Assembly: GCA_947488305.1 (NCBI GenBank)
Contig: CANKZM010000004.1
Coordinates: 253,501-317,500, forward strand
DNA length: 64,000 nt
Origin: an uncultured Roseobacter sp.
Lineage (GTDB): Bacteria; Pseudomonadota; Alphaproteobacteria; Rhodobacterales; Rhodobacteraceae
Reading direction: 5' to 3'
Positions within the stretch are counted from its first letter, which is position 1. The number at the start of each line of letters is the position of its first letter. Both the position numbers and the translations under genes were made by a program. Positions 18,846 to 26,763 of the stretch are shown piece after piece. The notes beneath the pieces are model-generated. The model was not told where the DNA came from. It was given only the letters and a program-made list of their open reading frames with translations, and did not search any database.

Positions 18846-19609
18846 GGCCGCACAAAGACCGGGCGTTGCGGTTCCGACATTTCGGGGCGATGAACATAGC
18901 CACCTGTGTCAAAATCCAGCAACGCGCTCTCTTCCACCAATCGGTTCTGGACAATGTAGCGGGCCATAGAGCCGCGGGCTTTCTTCGCGAAGAAGCTCAC
19001 AATACGAGGCCCCTTTCCGTCATCTTTTTCTTCCATGAAGACCGGTGTGATGACCTTAAGCTTCAGCGCCTTGGGAGCCACGGCACCGAAGTATTCCTGG
19101 CTCGCACAGTTGACCAGAATATCTGTTCCGACAATCTCTGCCTGTGCATTGAGTGCTTTTGAAAGCCCGTCACGCCAATAGTCGTAGAGCGAATGCCCGC
19201 GCCGTGTCTTCATGCGGCTGCCCATTTCCAACCTGTAGGGCTGGATTGCATCAAGCGGGCGCAAAACGCCGTAGAGACCGGACAAGATACGCAGATGATC
19301 TTGGGCCCACGCCATTTCATCCGGGTCGAGGCTGGCCGCCTCAAGCCCTTGGTACGTATCGCCAGCGAAGGCGAGTGCTGCCGGGCGGGTCACCTGTGCG
19401 TCAGGCGCTTCTGAGAATGCCGCAAAACGATCCCGGTTCAGGCGTGCGAGATCATCGCTCAGATCCATCAGACCTTTGAGGTTGCGCAATGTCAGATTGC
19501 GCGCGGTCTTGGCCAGTCGCACCGCATCTTCCTGAAAATCGGGCGCCGTGGTCGACGCATCGCGCTCTGTCCAGTCCAACCGCTTCGCGGGCGAAATCAC
19601 CACCAGCAT
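18833..19609 (-). CDS. yaaA: Peroxide stress protein YaaA (DUF328)
   Basis: The 258-residue protein matches YaaA over its full length: MLVVISPAKRLDW at the start, LYGVLRPLDAIQPYRLEMG near 120, and a C-terminal FFAKKARGSMARYI. In E. coli YaaA limits Fenton damage during hydrogen peroxide stress and binds DNA. It lies 41 bases downstream of recQ on the same strand, so recQ and yaaA may form one transcript, which fits a shared role in oxidative DNA damage. Its end overlaps the histidine kinase end. Confidence 0.95.
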   Translation of the reverse strand: MLVVISPAKRLDWTERDASTTAPDFQEDAVRLAKTARNLTLRNLKGLMDLSDDLARLNRDRFAAFSEAPDAQVTRPAALAFAGDTYQGLEAASLDPDEMAWAQDHLRILSGLYGVLRPLDAIQPYRLEMGSRMKTRRGHSLYDYWRDGLSKALNAQAEIVGTDILVNCASQEYFGAVAPKALKLKVITPVFMEEKDDGKGPRIVSFFAKKARGSMARYIVQNRLVEESALLDFDTGGYVHRPEMSEPQRPVFVRPYPV

Positions 19610-19650
19610 ATCGTTTCTCCCACTCTTTTTTCGGCGCTCTTGGAGGGTAC

Positions 19651-21693
19651 TTAGCCCGCCTCTCTCAACACGTCCAGAAAGGCCAGGCCAAATCGTTCTG
19701 CACGACGATCGCCGAGCAGTTTTTCGAGCGTTTGCGCGTCTGCATTCCGCAACTGTGCAAGCTTAGCCAGCTGCGATGATGAGCAACTGAGTGGCTTGTC
19801 CTGACCTGCTTCACCACGCGCGAGAGTGGCCTGAACTTCCAGAAGCTGATCATAGACTGAACCTGCAGTGCGACCGGCCAATTTGCGGCGCGTCGGATGC
19901 ATAGGCTGCACTTCACCGACAATAACCTCAAGGAAAGCATTTCCGTAGCGCTCAAGCTTTTTGGCCCCGACCCCGCTGATCCGGGCAAGTGCATCGACCG
20001 TCTGCGGACGCTTTTCCGCCATTTCAATAAGGGTCTTGTCGTTGAAGATAACGTAAGCCGGAACCTTGGCGGCTTCCGCAAAGGCCCGGCGCTTCGCCTT
20101 CAGCGCAGAGAGCAGAGGCGCGTCTTCTTCCGAAACCATCATCTTCACCGCAACGCGCCGGGAACCCGCCTGGCGAATGCTATCTTTACGAAGCTCGATG
20201 CCCGCCTGATCGCGCAGGATTGGCAGAGCTGCATCGGTCATGCGAAGCGCCCCATGTCTTTCGGGGTCGGGGCGTATCAGATCATGCCCCATCATTTGCC
20301 GAAATACTGCCTGCCATTGCCGCCTGTCGTATTCCTTCCCAACGCCAAAAGTCGGCAGCGTAACGTGCCCGTGCTGGCGCATCTTGTCGGTTTCATGCCC
20401 AAGCAGGATATCAATCAGATGCCCGGCTCCAAACCGTTCATCTGTGCGCAAAATGGCAGACAAGGCCTTGCGCACAGCAACAGTTCCGTCGAACACCTCG
20501 GGGGGACGGTCACAGAGATCACAGGATCCGCAGGACACGTCAGTCTCACCGAAATAGCGCAGCAGTGTCTGTCGACGACATTTCAATGCTTCGGCCAGGC
20601 CCAACAAGGCATTGAGACGCGCATGGTCTGCAGCACGGCGTTCCGGCGGGGCCAAACCTTCATCAATCTGACTGCGGCGCAGGCGAATGTCGTCAGGCCC
20701 GAAAAGCGTCAGGGTTTGCGCTGGCGCACCGTCCCGCCCGGCGCGGCCGATCTCCTGATAATAGGATTCGATCGACTTGGGCAGGTCTGCATGAGCGACC
20801 CAGCGAATGTCTGGTTTATCGATCCCCATCCCGAAAGCGACGGTCGCGACGACAATCAAACCGTCCTCACGCTGGAATCTGCGTTCGGCAATCCGGCGAT
20901 CTTCGGCCTCCATGCCACCATGATAATGCAGCGCCGTCTGCCCCGCCTCGCGCAATGCTGCCGCGAGGGTTTCTGTCTTGGCCCGCGTGCCGCAATAGAC
21001 AATCCCGGACTGCCCTTTCCGAGCTGCGGCGAAGTCCAGGATCTGGCGGCGTGGCCCATCTTTTGCGGCAAATGCCAGATGGATGTTCGGGCGATCAAAC
21101 CCGTGCAGAAAGCTGCGCGGCGCCTCATCACCAAAAAGCTTTGAGATGATTTCCGCCCGCGTTTCTGCATCAGCTGTGGCGGTAAAGGCGGCCAGCGGCA
21201 CCCCCAGATCACGCCTCAAAGCACCTATTTTAAGGTAATCAGGGCGGAAATCATGGCCCCATTGGCTGACGCAATGCGCTTCATCTACTGCGATCAGCGA
21301 AACACCCACCCGACGGAGCAATCCCACGGCAGAGCCTGCCGCCAGGCGTTCGGGCGCGATGTAAAGTAACTTGAGCCGACCCGCCTCTAACGCTTCGAAA
21401 ACCTCATCCGTTTCCTCAGGAGTGTTACCTGAGGTCAAAGCCCCAGCGGCAACCCCCGCCTCTTGCAACGCGCGTACCTGATCCCGCATCAGGGCAATGA
21501 GCGGTGAAATCACCACCGTTACACCCTCCCGCATTAGGGCAGGTAATTGAAAACACAAGGATTTCCCGCCACCCGTTGGCATGATCGCGAGCACGTTTTC
21601 GCCTGCGCTGACGGCCTCCACGATCTCGGCCTGACCCGGGCGAAAGGCGTCGAAGCCAAAGACATCGGCAAGCAATGCGGAAGCGCCTGACAT
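19651..21693 (-). CDS. recQ: ATP-dependent DNA helicase RecQ
   Basis: This is a 3'-5' superfamily 2 helicase of recombination and fork repair. Of 680 residues, the helicase core spans about 10-340 (TGGGKSLCFQ; VDEAHCVSQWGHDFRPDY; GIVYCGTR; QEIGRAGRDG). The RecQ zinc site follows (CRRQTLLRYFGE, then CGSCDLCDRPP), then the winged-helix domain, and one HRDC domain at about 510-590. About 80 further residues form a second HRDC-like tail (SSSQLAKLAQLRNADAQTLE). The length is usual for alphaproteobacterial RecQ. Confidence 0.96.
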   Translation of the reverse strand: MSGASALLADVFGFDAFRPGQAEIVEAVSAGENVLAIMPTGGGKSLCFQLPALMREGVTVVISPLIALMRDQVRALQEAGVAAGALTSGNTPEETDEVFEALEAGRLKLLYIAPERLAAGSAVGLLRRVGVSLIAVDEAHCVSQWGHDFRPDYLKIGALRRDLGVPLAAFTATADAETRAEIISKLFGDEAPRSFLHGFDRPNIHLAFAAKDGPRRQILDFAAARKGQSGIVYCGTRAKTETLAAALREAGQTALHYHGGMEAEDRRIAERRFQREDGLIVVATVAFGMGIDKPDIRWVAHADLPKSIESYYQEIGRAGRDGAPAQTLTLFGPDDIRLRRSQIDEGLAPPERRAADHARLNALLGLAEALKCRRQTLLRYFGETDVSCGSCDLCDRPPEVFDGTVAVRKALSAILRTDERFGAGHLIDILLGHETDKMRQHGHVTLPTFGVGKEYDRRQWQAVFRQMMGHDLIRPDPERHGALRMTDAALPILRDQAGIELRKDSIRQAGSRRVAVKMMVSEEDAPLLSALKAKRRAFAEAAKVPAYVIFNDKTLIEMAEKRPQTVDALARISGVGAKKLERYGNAFLEVIVGEVQPMHPTRRKLAGRTAGSVYDQLLEVQATLARGEAGQDKPLSCSSSQLAKLAQLRNADAQTLEKLLGDRRAERFGLAFLDVLREAG

Positions 21694-21805
21694 TTTGTTC
21701 CTTATGCTGAATTCTGCTCTTTTTTGCAGACTCCCACACTAAGGATTCGTGGACAAGACCTATTGCCTCATCGGCAGAGCATTCCGCCCCACCGGCGCAT
21801 TTTCT

Positions 21806-22093
21806 TTAGATGAACAGCGCGTAATTATTCACCAGAATGATGCGCAGGGCAGCAACTGCCAAAAGAACCACAAGCGGCGCCAGATCGATCCCGCCCATGG
21901 CAGGTAGGAACCGGCGGACCGGGCTATAAATTGGCTCCAACAGGCGGTTGAGCCCGTACCAGATCTGCGCAACCAGTTGCTGACGGGTGTTGAGCACCTG
22001 AAAATTGATGAGCCAGCTCATGATCACGTGGGCGATGATGAAAAACCACAGCACGTTGAGCAACAGCATCAGAATTTGAAACAGAGATTGCAT
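21806..22093 (-). CDS. YggT-family membrane protein
   Basis: The 95-residue protein has two hydrophobic segments (about 5-28 and 68-90) separated by the family block YGLNRLLEPIYSPVRRFLP. YggT proteins are small membrane proteins linked by genetics to division or osmotic tolerance, with no firm mechanism. An AAGGAAAGG Shine-Dalgarno precedes the ATG. It is transcribed away from the UMF1 transporter gene, with 156 bases between starts. Confidence 0.9.
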   Translation of the reverse strand: MQSLFQILMLLLNVLWFFIIAHVIMSWLINFQVLNTRQQLVAQIWYGLNRLLEPIYSPVRRFLPAMGGIDLAPLVVLLAVAALRIILVNNYALFI

Positions 22094-22249
22094 TCACAGA
22101 CCCTTTCCTTGCGCCCTGATGAAGTAAGCAAGCAATCGCCAAAGAGCAAGGCCGCTCGACATCTATTGGGACGCTGCGCCAAAGCTTTACTTGCCTGACC
22201 CACTCCAGCCTGTACTACTTGAGACAGGCAGAGCAGAACAGGCAGCGGC

Positions 22250-23614
22250 ATGACTTCCACGCGCAAGCGCATTTGGGGCTGGTACTTCTTCGACTGGGCA
22301 AGCCAGCCTTATAATACCTTGTTGCTGACCTTCATCTTTGGCCCCTATTTCGCACAAACTGCCACGGAAGCGCTCATCGGTGATGGCATGGAGCCAGCCG
22401 CAGCGCGCGCGCAGGCGCAGGCCTATTGGGGGTATGGCCTGACGACCGCAGGTATATGTATCGCCATCCTCGCTCCGATCCTCGGCTCCGTTGCGGATGG
22501 CAGTGGCAAACGACTACCTTGGATCAAAGGATTCTCCCTGCTGTACGTGGTGGGGTCAGCAGGGCTTTGGTGGACGGCTCCGGCGGAGTTTTCGGTCCTC
22601 TGGGCGTTGTTTTTCTTTGGCATCGGGCTGATCGGGATGGAGTTTGCCACGATCTTCACAAATTCCTATTTGCCCGAGTTGCACCCGGACCCGGATGAAC
22701 GAGGACGGATTTCCGGATCAGGCTGGGCCTTTGGATATCTCGGCGGCGTCCTCGCGCTGGTTGTTATGCTGCTGCTCTTTCAGGCAGGAGACAGCGGTCT
22801 TACCATGGCTGGGCTACGGCCTGTCTTCGGCCTCGATCCCGCAACGGGTGCAGACACGCGGATCGTCGGACCGCTCACAGCGATCTGGTTTATCATCTTC
22901 ATGATCCCGTTCTTTCTTTTTATGCGGGACAATCCCCAAAAGCAGGGAACGAGCCCAAGTTTGGGTACAGGATTAAAGGATCTGGTCGTCACCCTGAAAG
23001 GACTGCCGGAAAACCCTTCCCTCACCGCCTATTTGGTCTCGGCCATGTTTTACCGCGACGCGCTCAATGGGATGTATACCTTTGGCGGCATTTATGCGCT
23101 TGGCGTCCTCGGTTGGAGCATCATGCAGATCGGAATCTTCGGAATCCTGGCAGCACTCAGCGGCGCGGTTTTCTGTTGGATCGGAGGGCGGGTCGACCGG
23201 CGTGTTGGCCCCAAACCGGTAATCGTCTGGTGCTGTGTCACCCTGATCCTGACAGCCGGGTTGATCCTGTCGCTTACGCCCAAGTCCATCATGGGCATAG
23301 CGCTTGCTGACGGCTCCTCCGTCCCGGACATAGCCTTTTACGTGGCCGGAGCCTTGATCGGCGCGGCAGGCGGTGCGTTACAGGCCTCTTCCCGAAGCAT
23401 GATGACATTTCAGGCCAACCCGGAACGCATGACCGAAGCCTTTGGACTTTACGCGCTGTCAGGAAAGGCCACGGCCTTTCTGGCACCAGCGCTTATCGCA
23501 ATTGTATCCGATGTCACGCAAAGCCAGCGGCTTGGCATCGCGCCCGTTGTGGGGCTTTTCATGCTGGGTCTATTCCTGCTTATCTGGGTCAAACCGAAAG
23601 GAGATTTCGCATGA
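22250..23614 (+). CDS. UMF1-family MFS transporter (Atg22-like)
   Basis: The 454-residue protein has about twelve hydrophobic segments and the UMF1/Atg22 N-terminus WGWYFFDWASQPYNTLLLTF. The cytoplasmic loop ADGSGKRLPWIKGF sits between helices 2 and 3. Yeast Atg22 exports amino acids from the vacuole; bacterial substrates are unknown. The TGA stop overlaps the mepA ATG by four bases, so it is translationally coupled to a murein endopeptidase. This raises the possibility, inferred from context only, that it handles cell-wall turnover products. Confidence 0.88.
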   Translation: MTSTRKRIWGWYFFDWASQPYNTLLLTFIFGPYFAQTATEALIGDGMEPAAARAQAQAYWGYGLTTAGICIAILAPILGSVADGSGKRLPWIKGFSLLYVVGSAGLWWTAPAEFSVLWALFFFGIGLIGMEFATIFTNSYLPELHPDPDERGRISGSGWAFGYLGGVLALVVMLLLFQAGDSGLTMAGLRPVFGLDPATGADTRIVGPLTAIWFIIFMIPFFLFMRDNPQKQGTSPSLGTGLKDLVVTLKGLPENPSLTAYLVSAMFYRDALNGMYTFGGIYALGVLGWSIMQIGIFGILAALSGAVFCWIGGRVDRRVGPKPVIVWCCVTLILTAGLILSLTPKSIMGIALADGSSVPDIAFYVAGALIGAAGGALQASSRSMMTFQANPERMTEAFGLYALSGKATAFLAPALIAIVSDVTQSQRLGIAPVVGLFMLGLFLLIWVKPKGDFA

Positions 23615-24540
23615 GACTACATCGGTTCGTTACCTTAATCGTCCTGGCCACCGGCCTCGCGTCCTGCGCGCCGGCTCCCCCACCGAAGGTGCAACAGGAG
23701 GCACTGCCAACGATTGGAACTTCTGGACACAAGGACAGCCAGAAGCCCGCAAAACAGCTGTTCGGAGCCAAAGATGTCAGCTCGAAAAGTGCGCCTGCCC
23801 CGTTTGGCAGCTACGCAAAAGGCTGTGTCGCCGGAGCAGCCCAACTCCCCGAGACCGGACCAACCTGGCAGGCGATGCGCCTGTCGCGCAACCGCAATTG
23901 GGCGCATCCTGAAACGGTGGACTATGTTCAGGATCTAAGTCGCATTGCCGCGCAGCAGGCGGGCTGGAATGGTCTCTACGTTGGCGATTTGAGCCAACCT
24001 CGCGGCGGGCCGATGTTGACCGGTCATGCCAGTCACCAAATCGGTCTCGACGCGGATATCTGGCTCCGTCCGGCCAACAATCTCAACCTCAATGTTGCAG
24101 AGCGCGAGAACATATCTTCCATCTCGCTGCGACGAAACAAGGGCGCTTTCATAAATGAAAACTGGACGCCGCAGCATGAGGCGATTTTGAAGGCCGCAGC
24201 CTCTGACCCACGCGTGGCAAGGATCTTCATCTTCCCGGGTGCAAAGGTTCAATTGTGCAAGACGGCAACAGGTGACCGGTCTTGGCTGCGCAAGATCAGA
24301 CCCTGGTATGGGCATCACTACCATTTCCACGTGCGTCTCGCCTGCCCTGCCGGGTCGAAAGGCTGCGTTGATCAGGCCCCTCCTCCGCCGGGCGATGGGT
24401 GTGCTGATGCGCAAGCCTGGGTCAACAACATCCTCAATCCGCCACCTCCCGACCCGAATGCCAAACCCCGAAAACCCCGGCGAGAAATTCGCCTCGCTGA
24501 TTTGCCATCCCAATGCGCCGACGTTTTGCAATCCCCCTGA
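23611..24540 (+). CDS. mepA: Penicillin-insensitive murein endopeptidase MepA
   Basis: This zinc peptidase cleaves D-Ala-meso-DAP cross-links in the periplasm. The 309-residue product opens with a lipoprotein-like signal (VLATGLASCAPAPPP, candidate lipobox Cys at about 18). The LAS-family zinc motifs are present: GHASHQIGLDADIW at about 141 and WYGHHYHFHVRL near 231. A proline-rich tail of about 45 residues follows the catalytic domain. It overlaps the UMF1 gene by four bases upstream and the phytase-like gene by 28 bases downstream, indicating a three-gene operon. Confidence 0.95.
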   Translation: MRLHRFVTLIVLATGLASCAPAPPPKVQQEALPTIGTSGHKDSQKPAKQLFGAKDVSSKSAPAPFGSYAKGCVAGAAQLPETGPTWQAMRLSRNRNWAHPETVDYVQDLSRIAAQQAGWNGLYVGDLSQPRGGPMLTGHASHQIGLDADIWLRPANNLNLNVAERENISSISLRRNKGAFINENWTPQHEAILKAAASDPRVARIFIFPGAKVQLCKTATGDRSWLRKIRPWYGHHYHFHVRLACPAGSKGCVDQAPPPPGDGCADAQAWVNNILNPPPPDPNAKPRKPRREIRLADLPSQCADVLQSP

Positions 24541-25436
24541 TTGCAGCCGTTGGGGTTGCACCATGGCTTTGGTTCTATCCTGATGCAGCCCCAGATGGTC
24601 TGCCTGCGCAACTCAGCGCGGTCGTCGATGTCCCCAAGGTGGGGGATTGGCTTGGCGGTCTCTCGGGATTGGACCTAACCGCCGATGGCAACACCTTCCA
24701 TATGGTCACGGACCGCGGCCACCGGGCCACGGGGCGACTGATCCGTGAAGACGGTCGACTTGTATCCATAGAGATTACCGATCATCAACCTCTGAAAGAT
24801 CGGTTTGACAAGGTGCCGGAGTTTCCGAGCACCGACGCAGAAGGCGTCGCGCTTGATGATGCCGGACGGGTCTTTGTGTCCTTCGAGCATGCACATCGCG
24901 TTTTGGTCTATGACAGTTGGGAAGCCGCTGGGCGCTGGCCATCATATACGCGAGCCTGGCGCGCGCTTTCCAATAACAAGGGGCTGGAAGCCCTGGCCGT
25001 CGCGCAGGACGGCACCCTTTATGCGATCCCAGAAGAGATCAACTTGGGTGCATGGGAATCCTTGGTGTATCGCAAGCGGCCCGGTGAGGGATGGCATCAG
25101 GCGTTCACGCTACCAGTCAATATCGGTTTTTCACCGGTTGGTGCGGATTTTGGACCAGATGGTCGCTTCTATGTGCTGGAGCGCGGGCTCTATCCATTTG
25201 GGTTTTTCAGTCGCGTGCGGTCCATGAGTGTATCCGAGCTCGGTTTCACCAATATAGAGACTGTTATGCAGACTAATCTGTTCGATCACGGCAATCTGGA
25301 GGGCCTTGCTGTCTGGCGCGACGACACCGGCGACATCCGCCTGACGATGGTATCGGACGACAACTTCTACCCCTTCATGCGCGGTCAGATCGTTGAATAC
25401 GTCTTGTGGGGCGGGCTTGCCAAAGAGGTTGAATAG
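24513..25436 (+). CDS. Exported phytase-like (esterase-like activity of phytase) protein
   Basis: The 307-residue protein has a short signal-like N-terminus (RRFAIPLIAAVGVAPWLWF) and a beta-propeller pattern with repeated Gly/Asp-rich strands. LGGLSGLDLTADGNTFHMVTD, TDAEGVALDDAGRVFVS, NKGLEALAVAQDGTLYAIPE and HGNLEGLAV follow one another. This matches the phytase-like esterase family common in alphaproteobacteria. Calcium-dependent phosphoesterase activity is possible but not established for the family. Its first 28 bases lie inside mepA, so translation is probably coupled. Confidence 0.85.
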   Translation: MRRRFAIPLIAAVGVAPWLWFYPDAAPDGLPAQLSAVVDVPKVGDWLGGLSGLDLTADGNTFHMVTDRGHRATGRLIREDGRLVSIEITDHQPLKDRFDKVPEFPSTDAEGVALDDAGRVFVSFEHAHRVLVYDSWEAAGRWPSYTRAWRALSNNKGLEALAVAQDGTLYAIPEEINLGAWESLVYRKRPGEGWHQAFTLPVNIGFSPVGADFGPDGRFYVLERGLYPFGFFSRVRSMSVSELGFTNIETVMQTNLFDHGNLEGLAVWRDDTGDIRLTMVSDDNFYPFMRGQIVEYVLWGGLAKEVE

Positions 25437-25507
25437 TCCTAAGGACCGCGCGTTGGCGGCGTTCGCCAACCAAGTGCCGCACCCTTGCCAAAACGGAACA
25501 ACATCAA

Positions 25508-26128
25508 ATGACCCGCATTCACCTTCCCGGCATCATTGCCATGGCAGCCATCGTCGTTGCCTCCAATATCCTCGTCCAGTTCCTGTTCGGCAACTGGCTG
25601 ACATGGGGCGCGTTCACCTACCCGCTGGCTTTTCTGGTCACCGATGTCATGAACCGCGCTTACGGCGCACAAGCCGCACGACGCGTTGTGTTCGTGGGTT
25701 TCATCGTCGGTATCATCTGCTCGTTGATCGGCACGCAAATCGTCGGAGAGTTTGGGCCTCTGGTGACGCTTCGCATTGCGATGGGTTCCGGCATCGCATT
25801 TCTGACAGCCCAGCTTTTGGATGTGGCTGTCTTTTCGGCGTTGAGGAACGGCGCATGGTGGCGGGCGCCCCTTGCATCAACTCTGATCGGCAGCACGGCA
25901 GACACTGCCCTGTTTTTCAGCATCGCCTTTTCAGCTTCGCTCACTTTCCTGGAGCCTGCCAATGATGTCTCTTGGGCAGGAGAAATTCTGCCATTGCTGG
26001 GGTTTGGGCCCCAAGCACCACTATGGGTATCACTTGCTGTCGCAGACTGGGGCGTAAAACTCGGCCTGGCGCTGGTTGCATTGATCCCCTTTCGCGTCAT
26101 CACTGCCCGGCTTTCTGTCGCCCATTAA
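25508..26128 (+). CDS. yhhQ: Queuosine precursor transporter (YhhQ/VUT family)
   Basis: The 206-residue protein has about six membrane segments and the family signature YPLAFLVTDVMNRAYG, followed by ARRVVFVGFIVGIICSL. YhhQ proteins import the queuosine precursors preQ0/preQ1 for tRNA modification. The ATG is preceded by a weak Shine-Dalgarno. A 7-base-pair hairpin (GTTGGCG 25452-25458 with CGCCAAC 25464-25470) sits 37 bases upstream. I do not see the conserved preQ1 riboswitch tail there, so this hairpin is not called a riboswitch. Confidence 0.93.
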   Translation: MTRIHLPGIIAMAAIVVASNILVQFLFGNWLTWGAFTYPLAFLVTDVMNRAYGAQAARRVVFVGFIVGIICSLIGTQIVGEFGPLVTLRIAMGSGIAFLTAQLLDVAVFSALRNGAWWRAPLASTLIGSTADTALFFSIAFSASLTFLEPANDVSWAGEILPLLGFGPQAPLWVSLAVADWGVKLGLALVALIPFRVITARLSVAH

Positions 26129-26206
26129 CGAAAAAAGGCTTGGAGATTTCCGGAACCTGTGCGACGATTCTGTCAACGTCAACAGATAGGTAAAGGAGGT
26201 GATCCA

Positions 26207-26263
26207 GTGTCAAGAAAGGTATTGGAGAGAGGTGTCGGAACAGCTTTGGAGGTCGCCTGCTGA
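26207..26263 (+). CDS. Possible 18-residue leader peptide with ideal Shine-Dalgarno
   Basis: A GTG codon sits 7 bases after GGAGG of an extended 15-base Shine-Dalgarno and opens an ORF of 18 codons (MSRKVLERGVGTALEVAC) ending in TGA at 26261-26263. There is no run of a single amino acid as in biosynthetic attenuators. The stop codon lies just before hairpin A, so a ribosome on the ORF would influence the downstream folding. It is too short to judge by codon use; the Shine-Dalgarno and spacing are the main evidence. Confidence 0.35.
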   Translation: MSRKVLERGVGTALEVAC

Positions 26264-26337
26264 GGCAGCCCTTGGTCGGGCAGACCCCAAGGTGGACATG
26301 ATCGTCTAACCGATCCCACCTCCGCAACCATTCGATT

Positions 26338-26366
26338 GGGCCGCACTGCAAAAGTGCGGCCCTTTT
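26338..26366 (+). terminator. Rho-independent terminator or attenuator before the VOC gene
   Basis: GGGCCGCACT (26338-26347) pairs perfectly with AGTGCGGCCC (26353-26362) around a GCAAA loop, followed by TTTT at 26363-26366. Only 36 bases separate it from the VOC start, too few for an independent promoter unless that promoter overlaps the hairpin. Either the VOC-arfB genes rely on readthrough, which would make this an attenuator, or their promoter overlaps it. Confidence 0.85.
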
Positions 26367-26402
26367 AGCATCAAACGCCCTTGCAAAACCCAAAGCAAAC
26401 CC

Positions 26403-26759
26403 ATGTCACCACCCCTTGGAAGTCTTATCCTTTACACCAACAAGATCGAGCAGATGGCCGCCTTCTATCAGAGCCATTTCGGATACAGCGTGCAAGCCGC
26501 CGAAACCGATCGCATTACCGAACTTCGCCCTACCAAGGGCGGAGTGCCCCTGTTATTGCACCCCGCAGCCAAGGGAATGCGACAAGGACAAGCCGCGGTG
26601 AAGCTGGTGTTTGCTTGTAAAGACGTGCCCGCATTTTGCGCCGCCGCCGCGAAACGGGGCCTTCAATTCGGCAAGATTCATCAGGCGGACGGATATGTTT
26701 TCGCTAATGCCAAGGACCCCGCCGGCAACTCGGTCAGTGTGTCCGGAAGGTTTGCTTAG
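26403..26759 (+). CDS. VOC (glyoxalase/bleomycin-resistance-like) family protein
   Basis: The 118-residue protein shows the paired beta-alpha-beta-beta-beta modules of the vicinal oxygen chelate fold: SLILYTNKIEQMAAFYQSHFGY at the N-terminus and AKDPAGNSVSVSGRF at the end. Members range from glyoxalase I to dioxygenases and antibiotic-binding proteins, and the metal ligands here are too incomplete to assign a reaction. It is followed after four bases by arfB, so the two are probably one transcript, downstream of the structured leader. Confidence 0.85.
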   Translation: MSPPLGSLILYTNKIEQMAAFYQSHFGYSVQAAETDRITELRPTKGGVPLLLHPAAKGMRQGQAAVKLVFACKDVPAFCAAAAKRGLQFGKIHQADGYVFANAKDPAGNSVSVSGRFA

Positions 26760-26763
26760 CCCC

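Larger units (their letters stand above)
26192..26366 (+). ncRNA. Structured leader or small RNA with alternative hairpins (unknown class)
   Basis: Several elements are packed into 175 bases between the queuosine transporter and the VOC gene. AAAGGAGGTGATCCA at 26192-26206 is the exact complement of the general 16S rRNA 3' end. Hairpin A pairs 26270-26277 with 26283-26292 (two bulged C). Hairpin B pairs GGTGG 26291-26295 and GATCG 26300-26304 with CGATCCCACC 26311-26320. A long-range pairing can join GGAGGTG 26195-26201 to CACCTCC 26317-26323. A and B share bases, and B excludes the long-range pairing. A 10-base-pair terminator closes the region. I do not recognise any known RNA family. It may be a leader that controls the VOC-arfB genes or a separate small RNA. 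Confidence 0.5.

Noticed and set aside
19897-21144. 415-codon ORF opposite recQ
   Set aside because: A shadow of recQ; it contains no family motif and lacks a good start signal.
25437-25507. preQ1 riboswitch upstream of yhhQ
   Set aside because: There is a hairpin, but not the conserved A-rich tail that pairs with the loop in the known class.
26261-26366. UGA at the end of the 18-codon ORF read as selenocysteine, extending the frame to 26366
   Set aside because: The frame stays open and hairpin A follows, but the hairpin lacks the bacterial SECIS loop features I know, and the extension runs into the terminator.
26192-26366. SRP RNA, 6S RNA, RNase P RNA or tmRNA
   Set aside because: I compared core motifs on both strands by eye (SRP GGAAGCAGCC loop, RNase P core, tmRNA tag and acceptor end) and none is present.
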